Shown: piece after piece, positions 50,271 to 63,835 of the stretch
How the letters are laid out: each line of letters begins with the position of its first letter
Position numbering within the stretch: position 1 is the stretch's first letter
Made by a program: the position numbers and the translations under genes
NCBI GenBank assembly: GCA_009792885.1
Contig: WMCF01000008.1
Span: 16,044,952-16,108,951 of the forward strand
Source of the DNA: Eremophila alpestris peregrina
Lineage: Eukaryota > Chordata > Aves > Passeriformes > Alaudidae
Length of the DNA stretch: 64,000 nt
Direction of reading: 5' to 3'
The notes under the pieces: model-generated
Seen by the model: the letters and a program-made list of their open reading frames with translations, nothing else
Told to the model about the DNA's origin: nothing
Databases searched by the model: none

Positions 50271-53200
50271 TATGGTTTACCCCTTATTATAATTGGTTTC
50301 TTGGCCATTAAGGAAATATAAAATCTTCATGACTGTTTTTTCTTCTGTGTAATGAAATTTGTTTTGTGTGATCAGTTTCCTGAAAAACCAAAAAGGGACA
50401 TTTACTCGTTCAGCACAAAATCATGGCAGCAGCCACATGACTCAGCTGGAGCTCCTTGGTGTGACACTCTGTTCTTGCTCTTGGGGCAGCAATCAGGAAC
50501 TGTGAATGGGAAATCTGTGCCAAAATTAAGGCCAGTGTTTGCTTTGGTGTAAGTCTCTGTATGGTGAGTGTAAGGGTGCAGCTGCCTGATGCTGTGAGAT
50601 TACAGAAGGGAAAATGGATACACATAATTGATAAATTTCAAATACTACGGTCCAACAAGTCCATGACTTCCCATCCTCAGGAACCCAGCAGCAAGTGGGA
50701 AGGAACTGGAGACTGTTCTTGATATCCAGCAAGATCAGGGGAGAAGTGGTTAGTACAACAAGGAAAAACCCTAATTTTGGCAAAATAACCCCAGTTCAAG
50801 GTCTAGCAGGTTCAGTCAAAAAGGCTCTCTCTCTTTGCTGAGGGCAATCAAATACCTTCTGTGCCGAGGTCCCAGGATTTCCAAGAGCAGATGGCGCTTT
50901 CTGTATGAAATGTTTAATGATGTGTGGTTATGAAGTGGGCTTTTGTACTGTTTTGGGACATAGGGGCCCTTTTTAGGCTCCAGGTACATTTTGTTCTCTT
51001 TTATCTGGAGGAACTCAGTGAATGAAAAGAAGTAAAAGAACTGTTACTTTGCTTGAAGGGAAATTCACTGCAGCCAGGGTGCCAAACATCTATGTATATG
51101 TTAATCAACTCCAAATGTATCTGCAGGAAGAAAATTGTTTAAATGAACTGCATAATTCCACATAGCCCCCAACCCTCTTTAAGATTTTCTTCCTTCTGCA
51201 GCCATTTACTATGGCAATCTGTTATTTTATCCCAAAATGCTCAACAATAACAACTGTTACTGAGCTTTTTTTCAGCAAGAGGTCCTTGTGAAGCCCTTGC
51301 CAGACCAGCTTCCCACATGCCTGCATGTAGATCTCCAGAAACTGAGCTCTTCTGTATGGCAGTATCTACAGAAGCCACAAAAGTGACCAATTCCTCCTGG
51401 AGAATCCTTCCAACCTTCTGGAATAAATGTGCCAGGGAAATGTTTGATAACCAGCTATGGTCATCACAATCTCAGACATCCTTTGAACCATTGCACCTGT
51501 GCAGCAAAAGGACAGAGGCTCCTGAAGACTCCTGAAGTCACCATGGCATTTTGTGAAGGATTGTCTCAGCTATAGGCACAAGAGGACTGAAGTAAAATGT
51601 CAGATGATCTTACTTCTGTCCTTTTTTAGCTGACAGATTTTTGACTTTTCAAAAAGTGTCATAGCTTTATTTTAATGTTGTTAGATACACCTCCGAGGCC
51701 TCTCACATGGGTTGACAATAATTCTGTTGTTAGGATATGTGGCAATGTCATCATCAAATGTCATCAGTGTTATCAAGGTCTGAGCATCCACAGTTAGCCT
51801 GAACTCTGAGTAACTACTGCAGCTGTCTGGAGGAATATTTGAGCAAGGGAAGATATATTTGGGCCTTTGTACTGACTGTGTGAAATATTTGAAAACTCCT
51901 GTTTTGAGTCTCTGCTTATATGGACACGGTGGGAAAACTCTTTGTTCACATGGTTCCTTCAGAGCTGAGAATGAGACCCTGAGGCCATGCGACACATCTG
52001 AGGGAGACTGCGAGGAGGGGAAGGTGGTTAAGATTTCCCTCCCTGATCTTTACTAAGGGAGGCTTCCTGCACAGAGCTCCTGATGCAGCAGGTGTTTCTG
52101 GCTATTTTGTACCCAAACATTCCTGCTCAGATGTGATTTTGGCATGCTGCCATGGCTCCACTGACAGATGGGAATGACACCGCACATGTACCTGGGACAT
52201 AGACAAATGGAATTTCATGAGGGACACTAGAGGTATTCATCTTCAGAGCTTTCTTCTCACTGAATTTCAAAGCTCTGCTCTAAGCAATGAAAGCATGGGA
52301 ACGTTGAACTGAAGGTCAACCTAGGATTCTTTTTGTCTGATAAGAAATACTTGGCAAAGCATAATTCTCACACTAAAAGCAGGTAGATATGAATATATCT
52401 AATTTTAATGACAGAAGTTTTTTTAGCTGTTTAATAAATTAAACATTTCATAATAACCCATTTATCTTTTTTTTCCCAACATCTTTTACAGTTTTCAGTG
52501 AAAAGCACAGTGGGGAACAAGATCTTGTCCATGACACAGAGTTTAATGCCACTGGAATGCTCCTCTCCTTGTGATTAAGGACAGTTGCCACTTGGTAGAT
52601 TGAAAATATGAAACAGATGGATTAATTTCTGGTTTAGATTTAAAATTCCTACCTCTTTCTCAAAAAAAATTTTTTTGGCTGCACATGAATCTATCTGAGC
52701 AGAGCTTCACATGCTAGAAAACACATGGGGAAATTTATGTTTGCACTGACTCCCAGTGGGATTTTGCATATGCACAGATAATGACATTTTTCATATTTCT
52801 TGGACTGGGGTAGAAATGTAACCTTCCATGGAGTGAAGGCAGGCAGTTTAGAATATATTATCAAGCTTTACAGTATGTTTTCAGTCATCATTGCAGTGCT
52901 CTGGGGAAGCCATGGATTCACCTCAGAACTTTCCTTGGAATCCTGAAGATGGAGAATTTCATTTAAACCAGAAATTTCCTATGATTTGTTGTCTTTGTGA
53001 ACATTTCCTTTTAAAGCAGGAAGTGCACAGATATCCAAAGTATATAATTTGCAGAAGACATATTATTGCCATCTTTCAGGTGTTATTAGTTCAGAAGTGT
53101 TCTGTTCAAAAGTGAGAAATAAAAAGTGACTGTAAAGCTAAGAGAAAAGGGCCTGATGCTGAAATATTATCAGCATGCTTCTAAAAAGGTTTCTGTACAT

Positions 53201-56200
53201 GGTTAATGTGGAGGTGGGCTATCAAGTTTGTAATCTCCACAACATGGCTAATACTTGCTCAAAAGGCAATTAAACATGTGTCGTTTCCCCTGCAGTCACT
53301 GTGTCTCTTTCCACTGACTCATTGCTGCAAAGAAATGTACCTATTCCATTCCCTCAGCTAGCTTTAAAAAATATTTTGAACCATGTGTCAGATTAAAATG
53401 GTGCAAGTAGGTAATTTGTACTGAGGTAAACCTTTCTATTAGACTATTCATGAGGAAATTATGAAAAGTTTTCCTTAGTTCTGTTTCAGATAATTAGAAC
53501 AAGAAAAAGCTGGAAGAAAAAAAACCCAACCCAAACCACCAAAAGATACTAATGCTGATGCCAGATTTCAGGACTATGTCTTGAAAATTGTGCACAAATG
53601 TTTCGCAAAAAGAAAACAGGTTATTTCTTTGATTTCTGGGCTGGTTTTCAATATAAATTTTTTATTTACTCTCATAGTATTACCTTTCCCTTGAAGACAT
53701 TTTCTCCCTCAAAAGTTTGCATAGCAATTTTTAACAGCTCTATATTGTGTGACTGAAGTAATTTTTTTTAACTGACATAATGAGACATGGTATTAGCAGG
53801 GGGAAAAAATCCTAAAATGTACTTGCTAATTAAATCATAATGGATTCAATGAGGAATAATTGTTTATAATGAAAAAAGAGTTAATTAGTCACATAAGGAC
53901 AGTGGTCAGGCACTTTTTCTGTGCATTTGTAACTAGAGGATCTGTAGGGATGAGAGTTTCAAGGGATTCAGCTGAGGCTTGGAGAGCAGAGCTCACCCTT
54001 TCTCATTTGGCTGTGGTCTCAGACCTTCCAAAGGCTTTATGTTGGCTTGTGGGCATTGCTGGTTGGAGCAAGTCCTGGGAGATGCTGTGTTAAAAAGGGG
54101 CTGAAAGGGGTAGGAAAGGGAAGAACAAATAAAATTGTCCATGTGCATCAGGGGAAGCAAAACCTCGTGTGCTTGAGGCAAGACCGAGACAAGGAAAGAG
54201 GCAAACAGCCACCTCTTTCTTACATGGGAAAGCAGGACTGGACTGAATGAGGCATCAGAAAGGAGAAGACCCAACTGAAAGAGAAGTTGAGAGACAGCCT
54301 CCCAAGGGCTGGTGTGACCCACTAGTGGAGTGCCTGTGGTGCTCTTGGGTGTACCAGCTCCCACAGGTTGCTTTTGGAAGTTGTTTTGATTTTGTATTAA
54401 TAATCATTTGTTGAAGAGGGAAGAAACCACCCAGGGAAATGATTTTTTATAAATCTACACTCCCCTTTGCCCCAGAAGGACTTGATGGAGCAGTTCCTTT
54501 CATCTCTCTGCTACTGAGGATGGCACAAACCTGCAACACAGGGATCATACCCTTCCACCCTCCCACTCATTGTCTATGGCATAAGTCACACCTTTTCAGT
54601 AACAGCAGTTTGTGTGCTCTGGGTGGGAGCCACTCTGTGGATAGGTGGGGAATTTCAGCATGGGAGGACATTTTGTCCATCATTTTTCATTGAGAATCAA
54701 GCTTTATCAGCAAAGTTATCAACTCCTATGAACAAAAAACCCCTACCCAAATGAAAACATTGAACCCAACCAAACCCCATGAGGTGACAACTTCAACCCC
54801 AAAGTTTACCAGAGTGCTCAAAGAGCCCTGGGTTCCCACATTTGTCCTTCCTTTTGTGTTTCTCTCAGGAGTGATGAAGCTTCCCTCAGCACTGATCCAA
54901 ATTGAAGGTAAAACTGTCTACTGTGGTCTCCTTCACTTCATAAAGAGGGTAATGATCCAGGGGATAAAGATCCAGATGTGGCAAGTCATGACAAGTAAAG
55001 TAAGAGCTGAGAAGTTCCATGGATTGTGAAAAATCCTTGTCTCTGGTTTCATGTCCACCATCACACCCATGCAGCACCCAGCACAACAGGATGCAAGACT
55101 AGCTGAGGGCCACAGCTGTGCTGGTACAACAGCATGCAATTTAGTCACCAATCTATTGCAAACTTATTTTTGAAAAGGCTGCTTTCAGAAGCATCACTGA
55201 TAGCCAAAAATACTCACTGGCAGGAGGAAGGAGCAGATGTTTAACTCCCTACAAATTTCTAGAAGCTTTCTCAGAAATGGGCAGCAATCAGTTAAGGAGA
55301 GTGAAGTAACTGCATGGAGTTAAGGAAGGACAAAAGTTAACTGTCTGGATAACCTCTGTGACAGCAAAATCTACAAGTCTGTGGAGAATTTTCCCGAAGG
55401 AAATGGTGAAAACTTTTCTGATTGACATACATGGATTAGATTAAACAGAATACTTAATGTGTAATTGACAAAAATCATGCTTTAGTGCAGAGGTATAGAA
55501 TATTCTAGCAGTTTTCTGTAGGTATGAGATGCAGTACAGAAGCAATAGAAAATGGAAAATTTTTTTCCCACTCATTATTTACTTTTTTCTGATTTTCTTT
55601 TCCTTTGGACAATGAATTAAAAAAACCCAGAGTATGCAAATAAAATCTATAAGCCAACTATTTAATTTATGCTATACTGTCTGGTTATTGCACCTTCTCA
55701 TGAACTCCTGAAAGAACCATAAACTGTGTCCTGCCCCTTATGCTGCATTCTGAATCATACTGTAGTGAGTAGTGTACCTTAATTGCTACTTGTGTTTTAA
55801 CCTGGTGATACAGCAAACACCTTGATCAGTTTACAGATCAGATTTATATTCTGTTCCATCATAGGGTATTTAGCTGAGAACATTTTTTTTACCTCAGATT
55901 TCAGGTTATTCCACATGAAAATATTGTGGACAAGTAGGTAGTCCTTGCCAGCAAAATATTTTGCAGTGTTATGCACCAGTTCAATATGTTTTTGTAAAAG
56001 GTTACCTCCATAGTGTGAAATTGTAGGTTTAATATTTTGCTTCTTTTTAGGCAGATGACTAAGGTCTCAGATAGAATATTTTCAGACGACAGTGTAGGAG
56101 AGAGGTTAATTAAAATGAACAATATTTTGTCAGTTGCAAAAGCCTACAATTATGTAGAAACTTCTTCTATTTTTAAGCTACTCTCAGACATAGTGATTTT

Positions 56201-56210
56201 TTGTTTATAG
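50271..56210. other. Unique DNA, no gene recognised
   Basis: No gene is identified. The minus-strand open frame at 51681-52011 (TAA-terminated, preceded by the good acceptor CTTCCCCTCCTCGCAG) matches no protein I know and is of chance length. The patch at 53.9-54.4 kb is richer in G and C, with a minus frame of 123 codons, also unrecognised. A possible ancient-repeat word (GACTCCCAGTGGGATTTTGC) lies at about 52748-52767. Confidence 0.5.
50884..50898 (+). promoter_or_regulatory. CTCF-like core motif
   Basis: AGAGCAGATGGCGCT matches the vertebrate CTCF core (CCASYAGRKGGCRSY) at all positions except the first two. It contains one of the few CpG dinucleotides in this stretch. CTCF is a zinc-finger protein that marks chromatin loop anchors. 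Single motif matches occur by chance, so occupancy is unknown. Confidence 0.25.
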
Positions 56211-56331
56211 TCTGAAGGACAAGATGATCTGACACTTCCTGCACTTGCAGACATTCTGGAGCTCATACGCTGGTGTCATTCTTCCATAAAAGTTGGAGAA
56301 TCAGATTTAATTCTACAGTGTCATTCTAAAA
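56211..56331 (+). other. Candidate internal coding exon (unidentified)
   Basis: A T-rich acceptor (TTTTTTGTTTATAG) at 56197-56210 and a strong donor (AAAA then GTGAGT) at 56332 bound a 121-bp segment. Exactly one of three frames is open, reading SEGQDDLTLPALADILELIR, then WCHSSIKVGESDLILQCHSK. The other two frames stop early. The composition looks protein-like, but I do not recognise it. It would begin in phase 0 and end in phase 1, which does not fit the next candidate at 57544 without an exon between. Chance is a real alternative. Confidence 0.22.
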
Positions 56332-57543
56332 GTGAGTAACTACAGATTCCAAAAGCTTTCACGTTCTGCCAGGATTGTTCACTGTAGCCCAAGTCCATCT
56401 ATACCTGGCTTCACCTCCAGTAAAGACAAAAAATATACTTGTCTCTTTACTGACCTTACATTATTGTAGGAGAAGGCAAAAAAAAAAAAATCCCTTATCT
56501 TATGCACCATTTTAAATATTGTTCTACCCCTTTTTAAATTCCACTCTGATGCACAGATCTTTCAGCTATTCAGGCATATGCTTGGGGGAAATAGCGAGTC
56601 CAATTTCAATAATGGCAAGAGCTCTATAAAAATCACCAGAGCAATTGTATTAGGCTCAAGCTGCTGCTTTCTCATTGTAATGATCTGGAAGTAAAACAAA
56701 ACCAAACAAACCCAGACACAGACATTTCTTATGGTACAGTCTACTGTAGCTGTCTATTTCTACCCAGCAGATCAGTCACATATTTTGTGAAGACAGTTCC
56801 TTCAAGACCTTTTTTAAAAAAAATTCTGTAGGAGAGAGTAACAACAAAATATCACATTCTTGATAATATAATTAACATGTAAATTTCTGCTTGCAACTGA
56901 AAGACCTGCCTGATAGTGAGGATTATTGAAAATCTACGTGGTGAAGACTTTTTCATGCTGATACTTCCAGTGAAGTCATTAACATTAAACAGTCTGGCAA
57001 TGTTCATCTACCATGTAAACGTTTTTGAGCATTTATAATTTTTAAGGTTTTTTTTTTCAAAGACTAGGACGTTTCCAAGTATGGAAGCAGATGTGCCTCT
57101 GTAATATGTAATGAGTGACATACCTCAGAGGTCTAGAAGATGGCAATGCAATACCCACATTTTTTAGACTGAAAATTTTGCAGATGAGATAGTTTTTCAG
57201 TTGAATCATAAGTTCAATTTTCCTCCCACTAGACAGCCATTATATACTGGTGGGTGGTTGTTCCAAAGCAAACAGGTAATACTGATATTTTTCTGGTTTT
57301 AGTATGCATTGCCATATTTGCACAATTTTGCTTATAAAAGATATTTTTAATTATATGTTATAGTCAGATACTACCACATTATCAGTGTTATTAGTATTCT
57401 AGGCATGATATAAATCAGAAGATTTACAGGACATTTAAGCAGCTTGAAATCCTAGAGAGATTGAACTATAAATATAAAGCTATGTTGTGTTTGTGTTTTT
57501 AATATACTACTTTCTAATAATCAAACCATTTCTCTTATATTAG
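56332..57543. other. Unique AT-rich DNA between exon-like segments
   Basis: No exon, gene or repeat is recognised. A short A homopolymer lies at about 56477-56489. Confidence 0.5.
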
Positions 57544-57601
57544 GAAGTTCAACATCCACCAAAGGAAATGACAGAGGAAATCCAGTCTGATGATGGCTGG
57601 G
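57544..57601 (+). other. Candidate short coding exon (unidentified)
   Basis: A pyrimidine-rich acceptor (CATTTCTCTTATATTAG) and a good donor (CTGGG then GTAAGA) bound 58 bp. One frame encodes EVQHPPKEMTEEIQSDDGW, with an in-frame TAG supplied by the acceptor itself. The peptide is acidic and protein-like but too short to identify. It starts in phase 0 and ends in phase 1. Confidence 0.2.
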
Positions 57602-58099
57602 GTAAGACAAGTTGTCTTAGGAAAACTGAAACTTGTAGATAGGAGAAAAGCCATATTTATTTCAATAATGTTATAAAGACACTTCACGTCTTTGAGATAA
57701 AATTATGGGCTTAGAGCAGGAAAAGCCTCTTCACTCTTTAGGAACTGACAGTCCCATAATATAAAGCTTGATCTTACTTAATTATATATTTCTGAGACAT
57801 GGTCATTGTGCCAGTCTGATCAGGTTTCTTCCACACACCTGAGGTTTGTTGGTGCATTGCTGGCTCTGGTGGGATCTCGCTCAGAGAAGTGTTATCAGTG
57901 ACAAGGGCCACAGTGAAAGGAGTGAAATGATCCCATTTATCCCACAATCCCCTTAAGCTCACCTACAGTTTCACTTTTATTCATAGTTTTAACAACCTCT
58001 GCTTCCACAGCCCTTAGGGAATCCACTGATTGATATTGTTTTAATTTCCAGTGTTGAAAATCCTCATTGATTCCCATTGGGGAAGAAGCCTGACCACCT
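57602..58099. other. Unique DNA, nothing recognised
   Basis: A minus-strand open frame runs through here and into the neighbouring CR1 but shows no domain. The left edge of the CR1 is indistinct and may extend some tens of bases into this interval. Confidence 0.45.
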
Positions 58100-58348
58100 A
58101 CAGCCAGCTTCCCAGAACTCTGCCTGGCTGGTTTTTGGTTATTTGCAAGGTGTGAGGCTTCAACCTCCCTGGGCAATCCGTGCCAATGCTTGGTCACCTT
58201 CACAGTACAAAGTGCTCCTGTGTTCAAATGGCACCTTGTCTTTTTCAGTTTGTGCCCATTGCCTCTGTTCCTGTCTCCAGGCACCACTGACAAGGGTCTG
58301 TATCATTCTGCCTTGTACCCTTCAGGTATTTTTTTCACTGATGGGTGA
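58100..58348 (-). repeat. CR1 LINE 3' non-coding region, inverted, diverged
   Basis: Read on the plus strand, CAACCTCCCTGGGCAATCCG, then GCCAATGCTTGGTCACCTTCACAGT, then GTGCCCATTGCC, then GGCACCACTGACAAGGGTCTG and CCCTTCAGGTATTT, follow the inverted CR1 3' region. The terminal octamer region at the left is no longer clear. No coding sequence remains. The overlapping open frames on both strands are by-products. Confidence 0.8.
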
Positions 58349-61300
58349 AATTAAGAATTAATAAGCAATTGATAAGGCAAGATGTAAATTTTCAGGTCAG
58401 AAGTGTAATAAAGAAAAACAGGGCAAAAAGAACAGCACTGGAAAAATCAGTGGCCAACTGAGACAAAATTCAGAGATATACAGAAGTCCCTGTATTCAGA
58501 AGGAAGGAGGAACCACAGAAACAGGAAGTAATTCTTCACTGTAGCTACTGGACATAGGCATAGGGATAAGATGCAACAGAATGCAAACTTATTTGTCCTG
58601 TTCTGCTGCTGCTGCACTAAGTATGCTGTTTTGTTGCTGATTGTGGTGTGAAACAAGCATGATCAAATGCCCCAAAATAGGCAGATTGGGAAATTGAAAG
58701 AACATTGCAAAAAAGTTTAAATAAAATAAAACCTAGGTTGTGGGTTCTGTTTGTCAGTTGTACGGACATGAAATTTGTGGGAACATGTCTTTGAATTCTT
58801 TTAGGAAAAATCTATTGTAATATCTTCTGGAGGGGCTGGTTTAATTGCAGTTGAGTATCTGATGCTTCCTTAGGTTAAGTTCAGTCCACTTGAACAAGAG
58901 TGACGAGCTGTCTGGATGAGATGGAGTGTCATAATGCTGAGATCACTGGAAATTGCACAACAGCCAGTACAGAAGTGATGCAGAAGAGATGAGATTGTAC
59001 ATTAAAAGGCTGTATTCTGTTTGCTTAACTGCCTTAAAACAGCTGAAGAAGGCATGAATATATGCATCATTTTTAAATTTTTATAAGACTAAATCAGTTG
59101 TTAAACTATGATACATAATGTGATTTCCCAGTAAAAATATAGTATGGTTAACTATATAAAAATTGGAAATAAATCACTATGCTTTAAATTTATTCTATAA
59201 AAGTGCTGGTTTCTGATCCTATCAGAAAAGAAATTCTAGGCAGCCACAGCACATGAAAACTTACTTTGTGTAACATGGTGCATAACAGATCTCAGGGAAG
59301 CCTGACCTCTATTCACCCTTAGGCATGATTACAAAGGATACTTAAATGAGCATTTCTAGCAAGAATCACAAGCATCAGATTTAGGACAAGAATTGCCATG
59401 TGATAGCACCTAATTCTCCAAGTGTGAACTAGCCAATAAAATTTGTTTTATAGTAATTTTCTTTGTACAAATATGGTGAATTTCTAGATTTATGGTCAGC
59501 CTTGTTTTGAAATTTAATACGGATTCAACACAATAATTTACACATAAACCTCAGAAGACAAGTTAACTAGAACCAGATGTTGAGCAATATGCCACATTTG
59601 GAGAAACCCACTTTAAACAACCACCTTACTGTAGTGAATTGAGTCAGCTCAGTTTATGGCAAACAGAAAGGAGCTTTTCTTAGCTGCTGTAAACTGGTGC
59701 ACACACTCCAGCACGTGAAACCAACACCCCCCTAAAAGGCACAGTGATTGGCTGTAGGATTTAGAGCTTTATAATTGGTATCCCGGGTGACCAACTCTGG
59801 ATGATACAAAAGCAAAAGCCTGGACAATATTACAGCTCCACATGACAAGAATTGTGGTTTTGTTTTTCTTTAATCTGAATCTGAAAGATTATACCTTTGT
59901 TGTGTACATTCCAAATCAAAGTCTCTGATACTAGGGGGAAAAAAATTAAACTTGAGGGATGCTGCCAACTTCAAAGCTACACTCCAGCCTGAATTTTTAT
60001 CTGCTATTACTACATGCAAACAAATTAGCTGAAAGAGACTTCAGGAGGAAAATATTTTTCCAGTTGCTTTTACTTTTTTTCTTTTTTTTCAACCAAGTAC
60101 CTGGGTTTCTGAGAACAGGTTGGATCCAAGGCTATTTTTGTTTAATTTTTGTCTGGATGCGCTTTACACAATCCACCAGTTACCATCTTTGGGGAGGAAA
60201 GCAGGAATGACTGAAACAAAGCCTGAAATCCAGAATGGCTATGGCAGGCTGTGGAATGGTTGTACAGAACTGGAGGCCAGGCAGAAGCGTGGCAGTTGTT
60301 TGTCTGATGGCCTCTGTGCCCTCAGCTGGGTGTGATTCTGTGAGAAGGGCAGTGCTGTCCCTCAGCCCCAGGGTGTGCACTGAGGGACAGGATCCCAGTG
60401 TTGGTGGAGGCTGTGTCCCACACCGTACCAGAGGTGTCTGATGGCCTCTCACACCACTCACAGTGTTTCTGCTGCTCCCACGTACAATTTCTCTTACAGC
60501 CTTGCTAACCTGAACTATGGAAATCAGCTCCTGGCCTGAAACATGGTGATAAATTTGTTCTGGAGAGTGCCATGAGGATGCATAACCAGGCACCTGAGAG
60601 TGAACTTTTTCTACTTGAATCACATCCTTTCTGGCTCTTCCTTCCTCAGCTTTTCCTCTGTGGTCTGCAAGGACAGTTGCTGCTCATCTGTCAAGTGGCA
60701 AAATCACAGTCTAAGTAGCTGAGGAAACACAATTTCTCCAGGATGTTTTAGGAGAGATGTGTTACAGACATTTTCATACCACAGAGCTTCAGGAATGACA
60801 AGAACCTGAAAGGCAGTGCAGGCTTTGCCTTCTCCCCAAAAAGATGGACTCACCGTTTCTCATAATTAGATATTTAAGCCAAATTGTTATGACCATGCTG
60901 CATAAATGCTTGAATTCACAGTCTTTAAGGATTTTCTGAAGAAGCCAAATGAAATCCATAAAAATGTTTAAACTGACCACTTCAGGACATGGTGAGACCA
61001 CCAATTCCCATAAGGAAGTGGTTACAGGTCAAATTAAAACACATTTTGCTTGATTGTGACTTTTTAGGCATATGATTGATATTATTCTTTTACAGTGATT
61101 TGTCTCCCCAGTTACATATTAACCTTTCAAATATTGCATCTTCTAAATAGGCCAGAAAAGGGCCTGTTTACATCATCGGTAAAAGAGCACAGGACCAAAA
61201 AGTAATATCTGGAGGATTTTGCTAGAAAATGTCCTACTTATCAATGACTTCACACTGACTGTGTTCCGAGTTTTTTCAGTTAGCCAATGCTTTTAGTCTC

Positions 61301-63835
61301 TCAAACATAGACCTTTCCATTGCCATGTACAGCAAGTGTTTTTTTAGGCAAATATCAGGTACTAAGTCAATTAACTCAGAAAAATCCAGGGTTACAATAA
61401 GAATTTAGTTACATTTTCTAGCTGGATTTAAAATGTTTCTAGAAAATAAAACAAGATTTTTGGGTCAGGCAGACACAGAAATAAGTATACTAACTGTTCT
61501 TGCTTATATATATAATCTTAAATTCTTTTCTGAATCTCCAGTTAATCACTTAACAATGCCACATGGAATCAATCCACAGCTAATCAATACCCCTTATTCT
61601 TTTCAAATCTTGGAAGAGCATTATTGATTTCTGACTCTGTCAAAATTTTCCTGAATTTCTTTAAGCCAGTTTGTAGTGCTGCTCAGACATTTTGCTAAAT
61701 ATGTGGTGGAAGTACCAATACAATGTTCTGAACTTCCCTAAATGCTGGTTCACAGCCTATAATTTTTCAAAGACAAACTTTTTATTCCACTGAGATGGTG
61801 CTTTATTATCTCTTGTTTTCAGAAATAGTAGAGTTTTGTTTTTTTTTTCCTGCTATCTGTGTGAAGTTTGGAATATCCATGACATTATGGCTATTCATGA
61901 AAGTTTTTTCTTTTCCTACATGGGTTATGGGTAAGTATTTGTTGAAACATTCATCTGACTCTGTCCTGAGATTTAAGCAATCTATCTGGCAGCACAATGT
62001 ATTATTGATTTGTTATCCTGTAGGAGCTGACACCTGAAGCTTCAGTCTGGGATTCTTGGGCTATCTTTATACTTCTGCAACACCATCCTCACAAGGTGTG
62101 CCACTTTCAAGGAGGGATTTAGAATGAAAGCCAGTATAGCAGATATTGGCTTAAAGGAAATTTGGGCCCTGACAAACAACATGTACAAATAATCAAGAAA
62201 AAATTTGCATAGCAATTAGGAATGGAGATCAGATCATGTAGGTTCCAACTTTATTATTGACCCTAGTACTCTCTTTGTTATTTGGAGAAGAAAGAGGAAG
62301 AGAATGAAAAAGACTTGGACAATAAAGAGCATTTCTTTCTGATCTCTCTCATTCATGGCAGACTATTACCATACTCTGTCATACAATAATGTCCACACAC
62401 ATACATCATGTTATATACAAAATTTTGAGATTTTTCATAATTTGTGCAGTGTCTAAAGAAAATTCACAAATCTATACATCTAAAATTGAAACTCATATGA
62501 AGTTTCAGACTAGTAGAAACTGTTTACAGAATGCACTTTTCACTTCAAATTAATTTATTCTATATTTTGCTTGAATAGTAGTTGACGCTCCCAATTTTGA
62601 GCATTACTGGCAGCAATGCCCTGAGATTGACATGAGAAAGCTACCTCTGTTCTTGCAGATTTCAGTATTACATACTTACCCACATGTACAATTGTCATAG
62701 CCATTTCAATCACCAGTAATCTAGGTACTGCTGAGGCATTGATTAAAAAACTGTGTTTAACCCACCGGTTTTAAAGGACATATCTAACAGGAAAAACTGC
62801 TTACATGTCAAACAGTGACAAACAGAAAAAAAAGTAGTTTTCTTAGTAGGAAAAAACTCTCTTTTATGTTATTTTCCCTGTTTTCCAAAATCAGCACTCA
62901 TCACCTACCATCTGTTCTTCTTTCTGTGTGGATCTTCTTGATTTGATTGACGTTCTTCCCAATGGCAGAACTTTCAGTGCATGTTAAGTTACACAAGAGA
63001 ACCAATTTAAGCATCTCTTGTGTATAAATTAGCTAGAGAGTCTTAGAGATATACTCCTTATCTGATGGCATAATTGAGCCCAAAGCTCTATCATTGATCT
63101 TTTACAACTTGGCTGTCAAATATAAAAAAGTTAAAAGAAAGGTAAGGGAGGCAAATATTTTCATCAGAATTATAACTTTCTCAGCTTCTCATAGAATTGC
63201 ATTTCTTTGCAGGGAAATTGAGAGAGATTTAAATGCAGCTCATGGTATATTTCTGACAGAAAAAATGGGCTATTGAAGTAAATTCTAGGAAACTCTGTAT
63301 GTGGAAAGGTTGGTGTGTTATCCACAGTCATCAAATGTCTTTGGTATTTTCTTTTTCAATGTTTTGGTATTGCAAACTTACATTTGTGACAAAACTGACT
63401 CTTACTCCAAGCTGTTAGCTAAACAGTTAGGAGGACACTTCTAAATATGTCCTTAGGCAAAAACCCCATGAAATTTCCCAATTTTTAAACAAGATTTGAG
63501 ACACAGACATGTTTAGCCTTGACTGTATTGCTAGAAGGTCAGTCTGGCAAAAACCTGGAAAAAAAAATTGGTGATCATATTCCTTGCTCCCCATCCTGTC
63601 ATATAATTAGATATTTTTGAATGCTTCACTGTACACATTGTAAGTGGTTTGCCCTCCAAATGTTTCCACAGTTTAAAATTGATGCTCTTGTCAGGACTTC
63701 TGACAACACTGTGTTGTTCATATTATTTCAAATGCACTGAATCAGGGGATAATCCAGTAACAGACCTGCTATAAAACCACTAAGGCCTAAGTTTCTTCTG
63801 AACGTGTAGTGAATATGAAAATAATAATAAAAATG
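58349..63835. other. Unique DNA to near the right edge
   Basis: No gene is recognised. The GC-richer patch at 60.2-60.65 kb holds a minus-strand frame of 147 codons (60180-60623) that matches nothing I know. At 60670-60715, CTCATCTGTCAAGTGGCAAAATCAC weakly resembles the inverted MIR/L2 end (CTCATCTGTAAAATGGG). The rest is featureless AT-rich DNA. Confidence 0.5.

Noticed and set aside
51681..52011. Minus-strand open frame behind a good acceptor (CTCCTCGCAG)
   Set aside because: About 110 codons is a common chance length here, there is no poly(A) signal evidence, and the peptide is unrecognised. Not enough to call an exon.
58077..58361. Plus-strand open frame of 94 codons
   Set aside because: It lies antisense to a CR1 3' non-coding region, so it is a by-product of the repeat.
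60180..60623. 147-codon minus-strand frame in a GC-richer patch
   Set aside because: The length is within chance expectation, the peptide matches nothing known to me, and the opposite strand is also partly open in the same interval.
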